64,000 bases of DNA from DATFQI01 sp963831105 (GCA_963831105.1 CAWHOS010000003.1:1178001-1242000); one strand, 5' to 3'. Counted from the stretch's first letter, positions 16,802 to 26,569 are shown. A program made the numbers and translations. Notes: a model not told the origin generated them from the letters alone.

Positions 16802-18232
16802 GTGACGACCTTCAAAGACCTCGGACTGTCCGAGACCATCCTCGATGCCCTCAAGGACGTGGGCTACGAGTCGCCGAGCCCCATCCAGGAGCAGGCCATC
16901 CCCGAGCTGCTCCAAGGCCACGACGTGATCGGCCAGGCGCAGACCGGTACCGGCAAGACCGCAGCGTTCGGTCTGCCGATGATCCAGTTCGTCGATCCCG
17001 ACGACCCGGACGTGCAGGCGCTCGTGCTCACGCCGACGCGCGAGCTGTGCATCCAGGTGACGCAGGCCCTGCGCGCCTACGGCAAGCCCAAGGGCATCCA
17101 GCCCGTCGCCGTCTTCGGCGGCGCGCCGATCCGCACCCAGCAGGCGCAGCTCAAGGAGGGCGGGCAGATCGTGGTCGGCACGGTCGGCCGCGTGCTCGAC
17201 CTGATCTCGCGCCACTCGCTGATGCTGCACTCGTGCCGCTACCTCGTCCTCGACGAGGCCGACGAGATGCTCGACCTCGGCTTCCTCGAGGACGTCGAGA
17301 AGATCCTCTCGCTCACGCCGGGCGGCCGCCAGACCGCGCTGTTCAGCGCGACCATGCCGCCCGAGATCCGCGGGCTCGCCGACCGCCACCTCTACGACCC
17401 GGTGACGGTCAAGGTCAAGGCGGCGACGCTGACGATCGACACCGTCGAGCAGTTCTTCCTCGAGGTCAAGGGGCCCGAGAAGAACGAGGCGCTGGCGCGC
17501 GTGCTGGAGGCGGAGAAGCCCGACCAGGCGATCGTCTTCACGCGCACGAAGATCCGCACGGACCAGCTCTATCGCACGCTGCGCGACAAGGGCATGAACG
17601 TCAAGGCGCTGCACGGCGACATGTCCCAGGGCTCGCGCGACGGCGTGATGATCTCCTTCAAGAGCGGCCGGGTGCCGATCCTCGTCGCCACCGACGTCGC
17701 CGCGCGCGGGCTGGACATCGCATCGGTCACGCACATCGTCAACTTCGACGTGCCGACCTCGCCGGACGTCTACGTGCACCGCATCGGGCGCACGGGCCGC
17801 GTCGGGCGCTCCGGACGGGCGATCACCTTCATCGAGCCGCGCCAGCGCAAGGACCTCGAGGCGATCGAGCGCCACGCGAGCACGAAGATCTCGCCCTGGG
17901 CCGAAGGCGCCCACGTCGCCCCGGCGAAGATGACCGAGCGCCCGCGCCGGCACCGCAAGCCGCACGACGAGACCGACGGCAACGGCACGGGCTACACGAA
18001 GCTGATCGCCAACACGGGCCGCGCCGCGGGCCTCGAGCCCGGCGAGCTGATCTCCGCCGTCGCCGCCGGCGGCGGCCTCGACGGCGAGGCCATCCGCAAC
18101 GTGCGCGTGCTGGAGCGCTTCGCGCTCGTCGAGGTCCCGGCCGCCGAGGCAGAGCGGATCGTCGAGGCGCTCAGCGGCACCACCGTGCACGGCCGTAAGC
18201 TGGCGCTCGAGCCGGTCCGCGGACAGTCCTGA
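16802..18232 (+). CDS. DEAD-box ATP-dependent RNA helicase
   Basis: 476-residue cytosolic RNA helicase. All core motifs are present: Q motif (GYESPSPIQEQAI, 21-33), Walker A AQTGTGKT (46-53), PTRELCIQ, DEAD (151-154), SAT (182-184), the helicase-C motifs ATDVAARGLDI and HRIGRTGRVGR, and a C-terminal DbpA-type RNA-binding domain (ANTGRAAGLEPGELISAV to HGRKLALEPV). Such enzymes act in ribosome assembly or RNA turnover, often at low temperature. GTG start at 16802. The cyclophilin gene begins 17 bp downstream. Confidence 0.94.
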   Translation: MTTFKDLGLSETILDALKDVGYESPSPIQEQAIPELLQGHDVIGQAQTGTGKTAAFGLPMIQFVDPDDPDVQALVLTPTRELCIQVTQALRAYGKPKGIQPVAVFGGAPIRTQQAQLKEGGQIVVGTVGRVLDLISRHSLMLHSCRYLVLDEADEMLDLGFLEDVEKILSLTPGGRQTALFSATMPPEIRGLADRHLYDPVTVKVKAATLTIDTVEQFFLEVKGPEKNEALARVLEAEKPDQAIVFTRTKIRTDQLYRTLRDKGMNVKALHGDMSQGSRDGVMISFKSGRVPILVATDVAARGLDIASVTHIVNFDVPTSPDVYVHRIGRTGRVGRSGRAITFIEPRQRKDLEAIERHASTKISPWAEGAHVAPAKMTERPRRHRKPHDETDGNGTGYTKLIANTGRAAGLEPGELISAVAAGGGLDGEAIRNVRVLERFALVEVPAAEAERIVEALSGTTVHGRKLALEPVRGQS

Positions 18233-18249
18233 GCAAAGGGGGAGAGGCC

Positions 18250-18708
18250 ATGTCCCAGATGACGATGACGACCAACCACGGCCCGATCGTCTTCGAGATG
18301 TTCGACGAGGACGCGCCGAAGACGGTCGAGAACATGCGCAAGCTGGCCGGCGACGGGTTCTACGACGGCCTGGCGTTCCACCGCATCATCCGCGACTTCA
18401 TGATCCAGGGCGGCTGCCCCGAGGGGACGGGCACCGGCGGCCCCGGCTACACGTTCGAGGACGAGTTCAACCAGCACAAGGTCGTCCGCGGCGCGCTGGC
18501 GATGGCCAACGCCGGCCCGAACACCAACGGCTCGCAGTTCTTCATCGTCACCACCGAGGCCGCGCCGTGGCTCGACGGCAAGCACACCGTCTTCGGGAAG
18601 GTGACCTCCGGCATGGAGGTCGTGGACGCGCTGGAGGGGCTGCCGACCGACGGCCGCGACCGCCCGCAGGAGCCCGCGATGATCGAGAAGGTCGAGTTCG
18701 ACGGCTGA
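18250..18708 (+). CDS. Peptidyl-prolyl cis-trans isomerase, cyclophilin type
   Basis: 152-residue cytosolic cyclophilin that catalyses proline isomerisation during folding. The signature DGLAFHRIIRDFMIQGGCPEGTGTGGPGY contains the catalytic Arg and substrate-binding Phe/Met/Gln. It is followed by GALAMANAGPNTNGSQFFI and the HTVFGKVTSGMEVVDAL region. No signal peptide. A good Shine-Dalgarno (GGGGGAGAGG) precedes ATG 18250. Its TGA shares a base with the next ATG (TGATG), coupling it to the aldehyde dehydrogenase gene. Confidence 0.94.
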   Translation: MSQMTMTTNHGPIVFEMFDEDAPKTVENMRKLAGDGFYDGLAFHRIIRDFMIQGGCPEGTGTGGPGYTFEDEFNQHKVVRGALAMANAGPNTNGSQFFIVTTEAAPWLDGKHTVFGKVTSGMEVVDALEGLPTDGRDRPQEPAMIEKVEFDG

Positions 18709-20231
18709 TGGCCACGCTCGAGGAGCGCACGCAGGCGACGGGGACGATCAGCGTCGAGAACCCGGCGACCGGGGCGGTCGTCGGCGAGGTGCCGATCCGC
18801 TCCGCCGAGGAGGTGCGCGCGCTCGCCGAGCGGGGCCGCGCCGCCCAGCCCGCATGGGAGGCGCTCGGGTTCGAGGGCCGCGCGCGCGTGCTGCGCCGCG
18901 CCCAGAAGTGGGTGCTCGACAACCAGGATCGCGTGATCGACACGATCGTCTCCGAGACGGGCAAGACGCACGAGGACGCGCTGCTCGCGGAGATCGGCTA
19001 CATCGCCAACGCGTTCGGCTTCTGGGCCAAGAACGCCCCGGAGTACCTCGCCGACGAGAAGATCCGCTCCGCGAACCCGTTCGTGCTCGGCCGCAAGCTC
19101 GTCGTCCGCTACGCGCCGCTGGGCCTGGTCGGCGTGATCGGGCCGTGGAACTACCCGCTGTCGAACTCCTTCGGCGACTGCATCCCGGCGCTGGCCGCCG
19201 GCAACGCGGTGATCCTCAAGCCGTCCGAGGTCACGCCGCTCACGTCGCTGCTGATGGAGCAGGCGATGCGCGAGTGCGGGCTGCCCGACGGCGTCTTCGC
19301 GGTCGCGACCGGCCTCGGCGAGACCGGGCAGGCGCTGATCGACGAGGTCGACATGGTGATGTTCACCGGCTCGACCGCGACCGGCAAGAAGGTCATGGAG
19401 CGCGCCGCGCGCACGCTGACCCCCGTGTCGCTGGAGCTCGGCGGCAAGGACCCGATGATCGTGCTGGCCGACGCCGACCTCGAGCGGGCGGCCAACGCCG
19501 CCACCTACTACTCGATGCAGAACGGCGGCCAGACCTGCATCTCCGTCGAGCGCGTGTACGTCGAGGCGCCGGTCTACGACCAGTTCGTGGCCAAGGTCAC
19601 CGAGAAGGTCAAGGCGCTGCGCCAGGGCGTCCCGGCGGGGCCGGGCAGCGTCGACGTCGGCGCCGTCACGTTCCCGAAGCAGCTCGACATCGTCACGGGC
19701 CACGTCGACGCGGCCCGCGAGGCGGGCGCGACCGTGCTCACGGGCGGCCGCGGGCGCAGCGACGGCGGGAGCTTCTACGAGCCGACCGTGCTCGTCGACG
19801 TCGACCACTCGATGGCATGCATGACCGAGGAGACCTTCGGCCCGACGCTGCCGATCATGCGCGTCGCCGACGCCGAGGAGGCGGTCAAGCTCGCGAACGA
19901 CTCCACCTACGGGCTCGCCGCGTCCGTGTGGACCAAGGACGCCTCGCGGGGCGAGGCGATCGCCCGCCGGATCGAGGCCGGCGCCGTCTGCGTCAACGAC
20001 GCCCAGCTGAACTACCTCGCGCTCGAGCTGCCGATGGGCGGCTGGAAGGCCTCGGGGCTCGGCTCGCGCCACGGCGCCGGCGGGATCCGCAAGTACACGC
20101 GCCAGCAGTCGCTGCTGGTGACCCGGCTCGCGCCCAAGCGCGACCTGCACATGTTCCCGTACAAGGCGGGCACGACCGGCCTGCTCGGCCGCGCCATGAA
20201 GCTGCTCTACGGCCGCGGCAAGCGGGCCTGA
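18708..20231 (+). CDS. NAD(P)-dependent aldehyde dehydrogenase (succinate-semialdehyde type)
   Basis: 507-residue aldehyde dehydrogenase that oxidises an aldehyde to the acid with NAD(P)+. Catalytic Cys277 is in GGQTCISVER and general base Glu243 in SLELGGKDP. The cofactor-binding segments IGPWNYPL (145-152), KPSEVTPL and FTGSTATGKKV are complete. Its closest general resemblance is to the succinate-semialdehyde or coniferyl aldehyde group, but the substrate is not certain. The hydrophobic-basic C-terminal tail (GRAMKLLYGRGKRA) may contact the membrane. It is last in the helicase-cyclophilin run and followed by a strong terminator. Confidence 0.92.
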   Translation: MATLEERTQATGTISVENPATGAVVGEVPIRSAEEVRALAERGRAAQPAWEALGFEGRARVLRRAQKWVLDNQDRVIDTIVSETGKTHEDALLAEIGYIANAFGFWAKNAPEYLADEKIRSANPFVLGRKLVVRYAPLGLVGVIGPWNYPLSNSFGDCIPALAAGNAVILKPSEVTPLTSLLMEQAMRECGLPDGVFAVATGLGETGQALIDEVDMVMFTGSTATGKKVMERAARTLTPVSLELGGKDPMIVLADADLERAANAATYYSMQNGGQTCISVERVYVEAPVYDQFVAKVTEKVKALRQGVPAGPGSVDVGAVTFPKQLDIVTGHVDAAREAGATVLTGGRGRSDGGSFYEPTVLVDVDHSMACMTEETFGPTLPIMRVADAEEAVKLANDSTYGLAASVWTKDASRGEAIARRIEAGAVCVNDAQLNYLALELPMGGWKASGLGSRHGAGGIRKYTRQQSLLVTRLAPKRDLHMFPYKAGTTGLLGRAMKLLYGRGKRA

Positions 20232-20240
20232 CGAACCCGC

Positions 20241-20269
20241 CGCGATCCCGCTCCAGGAGCGGGATCGCG
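20241..20269 (+). terminator. Strong intrinsic-type hairpin after the aldehyde dehydrogenase
   Basis: CGCGATCCCGCTCC at 20241-20254 pairs perfectly with GGAGCGGGATCGCG at 20256-20269 (14-bp stem, one-base nominal loop, effectively a 4-5 base loop). It is followed by ACTTTG. It lies 10 bp after the aldehyde dehydrogenase stop and ends that operon. Confidence 0.8.
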
Positions 20270-20336
20270 ACTTTGCCCGAAAAGTTTCACGAATTGCCGC
20301 AGGCTTTTGGCGCGGCCGTCGTTTGTCTCGTTCGCC

Positions 20337-21458
20337 ATGCCCCATCGCCTCGCCGCCGAGATCGTCCTCGAGCATCTGCCGGCCGGTGTCGTCGTCCTCG
20401 ACGACGAAGGGCGTCTGGCGGGCGGCAATCCGGCCGCCGAGCGGCTGCTCGGCACGCTCCCGCAGGACGGCACCTCGGGCTGCTGCGAGCTCGTCGGCTG
20501 CCGCCGTCCCGGCACCCCGCTCGAGTCGCGCTGCATCTCCGAGGCGGTGCGCGCGAGCGGCAACGCCGGTCGGCGAGCTGCTGGTGCAGACGCCGGGCGG
20601 GGGCGCGTGGGTCACCGCCGCCCCGGTCGACGGGGGCGGGATCGTCCTGCACCTGCGCACGGACGCCGAGTCCGCGAAGGCGGGCGACGAGCGCCTGCGC
20701 ATCCGCGTGCTCGGCCCGATGCAGCTCGAGGCCGGCGGCGCCGTGCTCGAGGGCGACTGGCTCGCGCACCGGCCCGGCCAGGTCCTCAAGTACCTCGTGG
20801 CCGCGCGCGGGCGGCCGGTGTCCGCCGACGAGCTGCTCGGCGCCTTCTGGCCGCAGGCCGACGGCACGCCCGCGGCGACCAACGTGCGCCAGGCGGTCCA
20901 CGCGCTGCGCGACCGGATGGAGCCCGATCGCCCGCGCCAGGCGGCGTCGCGCTTCGTGACCGGGCGGCGCGGCGGCGGCTACGAGCTGATCGGCGGGATG
21001 GTGCTCGTCGACGCCGACGTCTTCACCGCGGCGGCCGAGGCGGGGCTGACCGCGCTGCGCGACGGCGACGTCACGCGCGCCGAGGCCGCCCTGGCGCGGG
21101 CCGCCGTCCTCTACCGCGGCGACTTCCTGGCCGACGAGGCCGACGCGGAGTGGGCGCTGCCCGAGCGCGCCCGGCTGCGGGCGCTGGCGGGCCGCGTGCT
21201 GCGCGCACTGGCCGGCATCCGCGTGCGCGCGGGCGAGCTCGACGCCGCCAGCGAGCTGCTCCAGCGGCTCGCCGAGCTCGAGCCGCTCGACGTCGAGGCC
21301 CAGCGCCAGCTGCTGACGCTGCTCTGCGCCGCGGCCGCCGGACGGAGGCGGCCCGCCGCTACGAGGTCGTCGCCCGCCGCTTCCGCCGCGCGTTCGGCGA
21401 GGAGCCGGGCTTCGAGCTCGCCGAGCTCGCGCGCTCGCGCACCCCCGCCCGCCGCTGA
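20337..21458 (+). pseudogene. PAS - winged helix - BTAD transcription regulator, two frameshifts
   Basis: One-component regulator read across three segments. Residues 1-75 (MPHRLAAEIVLEHLPAGVVV, DDEGRLAGGNPAAERLLG) are a PAS-like sensor. After a frame change near 20568 comes GELLVQTPGGGAWVTAAPVD, then an OmpR-type winged helix (LRIRVLGPMQLEAGGAVL; VSADELLGAFWP; NVRQAVHALRDRM; GGGYELI) and a bacterial transcriptional activation (BTAD) TPR domain (YRGDFLADEADAEWALPERARL; LEPLDVEAQRQLL). A second change near 21335 leads to the proper end, ARRYEVVARRFRRAFGEEPG. Removing one base at the first site restores the frame. Confidence 0.75.
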
Positions 21459-21539
21459 CGCGCACCCCGCCATTGCGGCGCTCACGCCTCCGGCGTCCGC
21501 GCCAGGGCGGCGCTCCGCGCGCCACTAGGGTGGCGGGCC

Positions 21540-22389
21540 GTGCTCGCCGTCGTGCTCGCGTTCTCCTCCTCGCTGTGCTGGGGCCTGGCCGACTTCCTCG
21601 GCGGGCTGCAGTCGCGCACGCGGCCGCTGGTGACCGTGCTGCTCGTGGCGCAGGTCGCCGCGGTCGCGATGGGCGTCGCGTTCGTGGCCGGCATCGGGCG
21701 ACCCGTTCCCCGAGCTCGGGCCGGCGGCGCTGGCGACGGGCGCCGGTGTCGCGGGCTGCGCGGCGCTGGCCGCCTTCTACCGCGGGCTGGCGATCGGGAC
21801 GATGAGCATCGTCGCGCCCGTCTCGGCCACCGGGCGCCGCCGTGCCGGTGCTGGTCGGCCTCGCGGAGGGCGAGCGGCCCGGCGGCGCTGCAGATCGCGG
21901 GCATCGTGGTCGCGATGGCCGGCATCGTGCTCGCCGCGCGCGAGCCGAGCGGACGCCCCGCCGAGCCGCGCCCTGCGCGGCTCGCTGGCGCTCGCCGGGC
22001 TCGCGGCGCTCGGGCTTCGGGACGTTCTTCGTGCTGATCGACCGCGCGACGGAGCTGGGCGGCGCGCCATGGTCGCTGCTGCTCGTGCGCGTCGGCGAGG
22101 TCGCGCTGCTGGGCTCGTTCGCGCTCGCGATGCGGCCGCGCGATGCCCTCGGGGCTGCGCGACGCCTCGCCGCTGCTGGCTGATCGGTGGGCTCGACTTC
22201 TCCGCCACGGCGTTCTTCGCGCTCGCGACCGAGCAGGGGCTGCTGAGCGTCGTCTCCGTGGTCGGCTCGCTCTACCCCGCGGTCACCGTGGTGCTGGCGC
22301 GCGTCGTGCTGGCCGAGCGGGTCGCGCGCTCGCAGGAGTTCGGCGTGGTGCTCACGCTCGCGGGCGTCGTGGCGATCAGCGCGGGCTGA
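21540..22389 (+). pseudogene. EamA/DMT-family transporter with about seven indels
   Basis: Inner-membrane drug/metabolite-type transporter with two EamA repeats. The GTG start gives LAVVLAFSSSLCWGLADFLGG; the end is SLYPAVTVVLARVVLAERV and GVVLTLAGVVAISAG. Between them the frame changes near 21697, 21833, 21879, 21972, 22013, 22142 and 22179. Most are repaired by removing one G or C (for example GGGCGAC to GGCGAC, CTGGCTGATC to CTGCTGATC). After repair the sequence reads as a normal transporter (FYRGLAIGTMSIVAPVSATG, IGGLDFSATAFFALATEQG). Its stop overlaps the convergent HAD gene by 14 bp. Confidence 0.75.
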
Positions 22390-23000
22390 CGTCCACGCCG
22401 AGCAGCTCGGAGACCTCGTCGAGCGTGGCGGCGGCGTCGCCGCGGTGCACGACCGTGGCCATGCCCAGCGCCCGCGCCGGCTTGAGGTTGCCGGGCAGGT
22501 CGTCGACGTAAGACGCACTCGGAGGCCGGCAGCCCGATCCGCTCAGCGGCCAGCTCGTAGATCGCCGGGTCGGGCTTGCGCATGCCCACCTCGCCGGAGA
22601 TCACCCACGCGTCGAACAGCCGCTCGAGCTGGGCGCGGTCGTAGCGGTCCTCGCCCCAGGAGTTCGACAGCATCGCCGTGCGGATGCCGGCGCCGCGCGC
22701 CGCCAGCACGCCCGCGATCATCGCCTCGTCGGGCTTCATGTGGCCGAACAAGCGGTCGATCAGGCGCTCGGGCGCGACGCCGAGCAGCTTCGCGAACGCC
22801 GCCTCGAACTCCGCGCTCGCGCGCCTGCCCGGTCTCCAGGCGCTCGAGCAGCGCGCGCGCCTCGGGGTCGCCGAGGAAGCGCTCGCGCACGGTCTCGGCC
22901 GCGAGCCCCTCGGCCTCGCAGAAGTCCGGAACGACGCGAACACGTCGGTCGTCAGCACACCGCCGTAGTCCACGATCAGGCCCCGCACGAGGGGCGGCAT
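22376..23000 (-). pseudogene. HAD-superfamily hydrolase, three frameshifts
   Basis: HAD hydrolase of the IA subfamily (phosphatase or dehalogenase-like). The ATG at 23000 gives GLIVDYGGVLTTDVFASF; here the first motif is DYGG rather than DxD, as in YihX/AcaD10-type members. Frame changes are needed near 22930 (to FCEAEGLAAETVRERFL), near 22822 (to FEAAFAKLLGVAPERLIDRL and TAMLSNSWGEDRYD, motif II Ser) and near 22511. The last gives YVDDLPGNLKPARALGMATV with the motif IV DD. GMRKPDPAIYELA carries motif III Lys. All motifs survive, so the breaks may be sequence errors. Confidence 0.75.
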
Positions 23001-23073
23001 GCTAGTGGTGAAGGTCCCCTCCGCCCCGCCCTGCACCGCAACGATGCGGTCCGCGGTCGCGTTTGGACCCCCG

Positions 23074-24484
23074 ATGCTCCCCCGCAGACACACGATCCTC
23101 CTCGTCCTCGCGCTGGCCGCCCCCACGGCCCTGCCGGCCGACCGCGCCCGCCTCCCCGCGCCAGCCCGTCGCCTTCGAGGCCCCGCGCGAGCTGCTCGCC
23201 GACTCCACCCGCGACCGCACGCTCGACGAGATCCGCGACTTCGGCGTCACCGACATCCGCCAGCTCGTCTACTGGCGCAGCTTCGCCCCGCGGCCGAACG
23301 CCAAGCGCAAGCCGGGCGGCCGCTTCGTGGCCTCCGACCCGGCGACCTACCCCGCCGACACCTGGGCGCCGCTCGACGCGCTGATCCGCGACGCGTCGGC
23401 GCGCGGGATCAGGGTGCACCTCAACCTCACCGGACCCGTCCCGCGCTGGGCCACCAAGAGCCGCAAGGACAACGTCACGCGGCCGAGCCCGAAGGAGTTC
23501 CAGGCGTGGGCGACGGCGGTCGGCCGCCGCTACGGCGACGCGGTCGCGACCTGGTCGATCTGGAACGAGCCCAACCAGCCGCAGTTCCTCAAGCCGCAGT
23601 ACCGCAACGGCAAGCCCTACTCGCCCGGCCTCTACCGGCGCGCTCTACCAGGTCGGCGTGCGCGGCCTCAAGAAGACGGCCGCCAACCGCGGCGACACGT
23701 ACCTGATCGGCGAGACCTCGCCGCGCGGCAACTCGAAGGTCGTGTTCCCGCTCGACTTCTTCCGGCGGATGCTGTGCCTGAACAGCTCCTACAAGAAGAC
23801 GCAGCAAGTGCGGCGTGCTCGACGCCGACGGCTACGCGCACCACGCCTACACGACGGCGAAGGGGCCGCGGTTCGTCCCGCACGACACGCGCGACGTGAC
23901 GCTCGGCGTGCTCTCGCGCCTGGAGCGCGCGCTCGACCGCGCCGGCAAGGCCAGTGCGCTCCCGCGCGGGCTGCCGATCTACCTGACCGAGTTCGGCATC
24001 CAGTCGCGGCCCGACCGCATCCAGGGCGTCAGCTTCCCCAAGCAGGCCGCCTACCTCTCGATCGCCGAGCACATGGCCTACGTGAACCCGCGCGTGCGCT
24101 CGTTCTCGCAGTACCTGATGAGCGACGACCGCCCGCGCGCCTCCGCGCTGAACAAGTACGCCGGCTTCGAGAGCGGCCTGCGGACGAACAAGGGCAAGAA
24201 GAAGCCGGCCTACAAGGCCTTCCGCCTGCCGCTCGCCGTCGAGAACTACGGCCGCACCGACGTCCTGTGGGGGCTCGTGCGCCAGTTCCGCCAGGCCACG
24301 ACCGTCCGGGTCGAGGTCGACCCCAAGGGCAAGCGCGGCTGGCGCAAGCTCGCCGACGTCAAGACGACCGGCACCGGCGTCTACTCACTGCGCGCGACCC
24401 ACCGCAGCGGGCAGCGCTACCGCGTCAAGTGGACCTCCCCCTCCGGCAAGACGCTACGCCGGAGCCTCCGTCCGCTCCTACTGA
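23074..24484 (+). pseudogene. Secreted glycoside hydrolase (clan GH-A type), four frameshifts
   Basis: Exported TIM-barrel glycosidase. A signal peptide MLPRRHTILLVLALAAPTAL starts at 23074. After a frame change near 23140 come LADSTRDRTLDEIRDFGVTD and HLNLTGPVPRWA, then the acid/base motif WSIWNEPNQPQFL. Changes near 23641 and 23806 lead to GYAHHAYTTAKG and the nucleophile motif IYLTEFGIQS. The domain ends with a beta-sandwich-like tail (WGLVRQFRQATTVRVEVD; YRVKWTSPSGK). One base removed near 24454 gives the likely true end TYAGASVRSY at 24484; otherwise the frame runs to 24540. The polysaccharide target is unknown. Confidence 0.72.
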
Positions 24485-24583
24485 GCGCGGCTCGATCGGC
24501 CGATCGTCCAGCCTGGCCGTTCGTCCGATTGGGGTCCTGACCCGATGCGTCGACAATGGGCAGCCGCCGATCTTAGGAACACC

Positions 24584-24904
24584 ATGCGAACCCTGCGGAT
24601 GCATCTCCTCGGTCTTGAAGTCGCCGACATCAACGGCCGCACGCTTGGCCAGGTCGTCGACACGTATCCCTTCGACGGCGGCGGCGAGCTCGAGATGGTC
24701 GTGCTGCGCCTGCGGCGCTTCGGCGAGCGGCGGATGCTGCCCGTGTCCGAGCTTCGCGTGGACGAGGGCCGGATCGTCGTGCCCTTCTCGCGCCACCAGG
24801 TCGAGGACGCGCCCGGGCTCAGCACGGGGCGCCACGCGGACGAGGATCCGTGGCGCGCGAAGACCTACTGGTACTACGAGGACTACGCGGTCGCTCGCGC
24901 GTAG
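24584..24904 (+). CDS. PRC-barrel-like domain protein
   Basis: 106-residue protein with a single PRC-barrel-type beta domain: LLGLEVADINGRTLGQVVDT (residues 6-25), ELEMVVLRLRRFGERRMLPV and DEGRIVVPFSRHQVEDAPGL. It has a tyrosine-rich end (TYWYYEDYAVARA) common in small actinobacterial PRC-barrel proteins. The role is unknown; the family ranges from RNA-processing RimM-like barrels to stress-related surface or storage proteins. ATG 24584 is preferred over an upstream ATG at 24545. Confidence 0.75.
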   Translation: MRTLRMHLLGLEVADINGRTLGQVVDTYPFDGGGELEMVVLRLRRFGERRMLPVSELRVDEGRIVVPFSRHQVEDAPGLSTGRHADEDPWRAKTYWYYEDYAVARA

Positions 24905-24934
24905 GCGCGACGCGCGGCTAAGGTGCGGGGCGCG

Positions 24935-25417
24935 ATGGCGCCCCAGCTCTGGCTGCTGAGGCACGGCGAGGCCGTGCCGCACGAATCCAAGCCCGATCAG
25001 GAGCGAGAGCTCACTGCCCGCGGCGAGCGACAGGCGCTCGCCGCGGGCGCTGCGCTCGCCCGCCTCGGGCTGGAGCTCGCCGCCTGTTACACGAGCCCGA
25101 AGGTGCGGGCGCTGCAGACGGCGGAGTTCGCCTGCCGGTCGCTCGGGATCGAGCCGGTCGTCGAGGACTCGATCGGCGACGGCTTCGAGCGCGACGACGC
25201 GATCGCGCTCCTGCGCGCGCACGGCGACGACGCCCGCGTGCTGGTCGTCGGCCACGAGCCCGACTTCTCGCAGGTCGTCCACGACCTCACCGGCGGCCGC
25301 GTGGACTTCAAGAAGGGCGGGGTCGCCGCCGTGCGCGAGGAGCGCGGCTCCGGCGAGCTGCTCGCGCTGCTGCGCCCGCGCGAGCTCGAGTCGCTCGCGC
25401 TCGACGAACCCGGCTAG
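24935..25417 (+). CDS. sixA: SixA-like phosphohistidine phosphatase
   Basis: 160-residue histidine phosphatase of the SixA group. The catalytic RHG is in LWLLRHGEA (residues 5-13). A short ELTARGERQALAAG helix follows, then the TSPKVRALQTAE motif and the second His in LVVGHEPDFSQVVHDLTGG. SixA removes phosphate from histidine phosphotransfer domains in E. coli; in actinobacteria the target is unclear. Its TAG and that of the convergent M20 peptidase share one CTAG (25414-25417). Confidence 0.85.
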   Translation: MAPQLWLLRHGEAVPHESKPDQERELTARGERQALAAGAALARLGLELAACYTSPKVRALQTAEFACRSLGIEPVVEDSIGDGFERDDAIALLRAHGDDARVLVVGHEPDFSQVVHDLTGGRVDFKKGGVAAVREERGSGELLALLRPRELESLALDEPG

Positions 25418-26541
25418 GCGAGCGCGCCGGCGATCATCGCCAGCGCGACCTCGGCGCGGCTCGCGAGCGACGCCTCGAGCACGAACTCGTCCGGGTTGTG
25501 GGCCGCGCCGCCGCGCGGGCCGAGGCCGTCGACGGTGACCGGGAGCGCGGCCGCCATGTGGCTGGCGTCGCTGGCGCCGCCGCGCGCCCGCGGCACGATC
25601 GGGCGCCCGAGCGCCTCCGACGCGCGCGCCAGCAGGCCGGCGGTCGCCTCCTCGGAGTGCATGCCGGGCCAGCGGCGGATCAGCTCCGCCTCCAGCCGCA
25701 CGCCCTCGTGCTCGGCGGGGACCGAGGCGAGCACGGCCTCGATCGCGTCGATGTCGTCGGCGCGCAGGTCGCAGTAGAGCTCGCCGCGGCCGGGGACGAC
25801 GTTGAACGCCTCGCCGGCGCGCAGCACGGTCGGCACGGCGGTCAGGTGCGCCGGGCCGTCCGGGTCGTGCGCCTCGGCCACCGCGCGGGCGGCGACGCCG
25901 AGCGCGAGCAGCGCGTTGCGCCCGCGGTCCGGGGCGGAGCCGGAGTGCGCGGAGCGCCCGTGGGCGATGACCTTGATCGTGCCCGCCGCCTTGCGGCGCA
26001 CGACCACGCCGTCGTCGCCGTCGGGCGTGCGCTCGCCGCCCTCGAAGCACAGGCAGGCGTCCCAGCCGGCGAAGCGGCCGACGTGGGCCAGCGGGCCCTT
26101 GCGCCACTCCTCGTCGCAGACCACGAGCAGCGCGATCTCGGCGTAGTCCTCGGGCCGCCGGGCGAGCACGCGCATCGCGCCGAGCGAGAGCACCACGCCG
26201 CCCTTCATGTCGACGCTGCCGGAGCCCACGAGCTTCTCGCCCTCGCGGGTCAGCGGGCGATGCTCGGCGTGCGCGACCACCGTGTCGAGGTGGCCCAGCA
26301 GCAGGATCCGCTTCGTCCCCGTGCCGGTCAGCCGCGCGAGCAGGTCCGGCGCGTGGTCGGGGCTCGAGCACGGGATCCGCTCGATCTGCGCCTCGTCGGG
26401 CAGCAGCGCGGCGCACACGGATGCGCACTCCTCCGCGCCGTGCACGTCGCCCGAGGGCGAGGAGACCGCCACCAGCGCCTCGAGCTCGCGCACCGCGCGG
26501 CGCGCGATCTCGGCCGCCCCTGCCTGCACCCACGGGTCCAT
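25414..26541 (-). CDS. M20 family metallopeptidase/amidohydrolase
   Basis: 375-residue di-zinc peptidase or deacylase of family M20 (ArgE/DapE/CPG2 type). Zinc-site motifs are LLGHLDTV with the VSSPSGD approach loop, GSGSVDMKGG, the catalytic Glu pair CDEEW, and AHNPDEFV near the C-terminus. The lid dimerisation domain (KVIAHGRSAHSGSAPDRGRNALLAL) is complete. It hydrolyses a peptide, acyl-amino acid or carbamoyl substrate; the specificity is not predictable. ATG 26541 is 28 bp from the divergent Fpg gene. Confidence 0.9.
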   Translation of the reverse strand: MDPWVQAGAAEIARRAVRELEALVAVSSPSGDVHGAEECASVCAALLPDEAQIERIPCSSPDHAPDLLARLTGTGTKRILLLGHLDTVVAHAEHRPLTREGEKLVGSGSVDMKGGVVLSLGAMRVLARRPEDYAEIALLVVCDEEWRKGPLAHVGRFAGWDACLCFEGGERTPDGDDGVVVRRKAAGTIKVIAHGRSAHSGSAPDRGRNALLALGVAARAVAEAHDPDGPAHLTAVPTVLRAGEAFNVVPGRGELYCDLRADDIDAIEAVLASVPAEHEGVRLEAELIRRWPGMHSEEATAGLLARASEALGRPIVPRARGGASDASHMAAALPVTVDGLGPRGGAAHNPDEFVLEASLASRAEVALAMIAGALA

Positions 26542-26569
26542 GGGCCGCCAACTTACTAATGTCGTTGGC

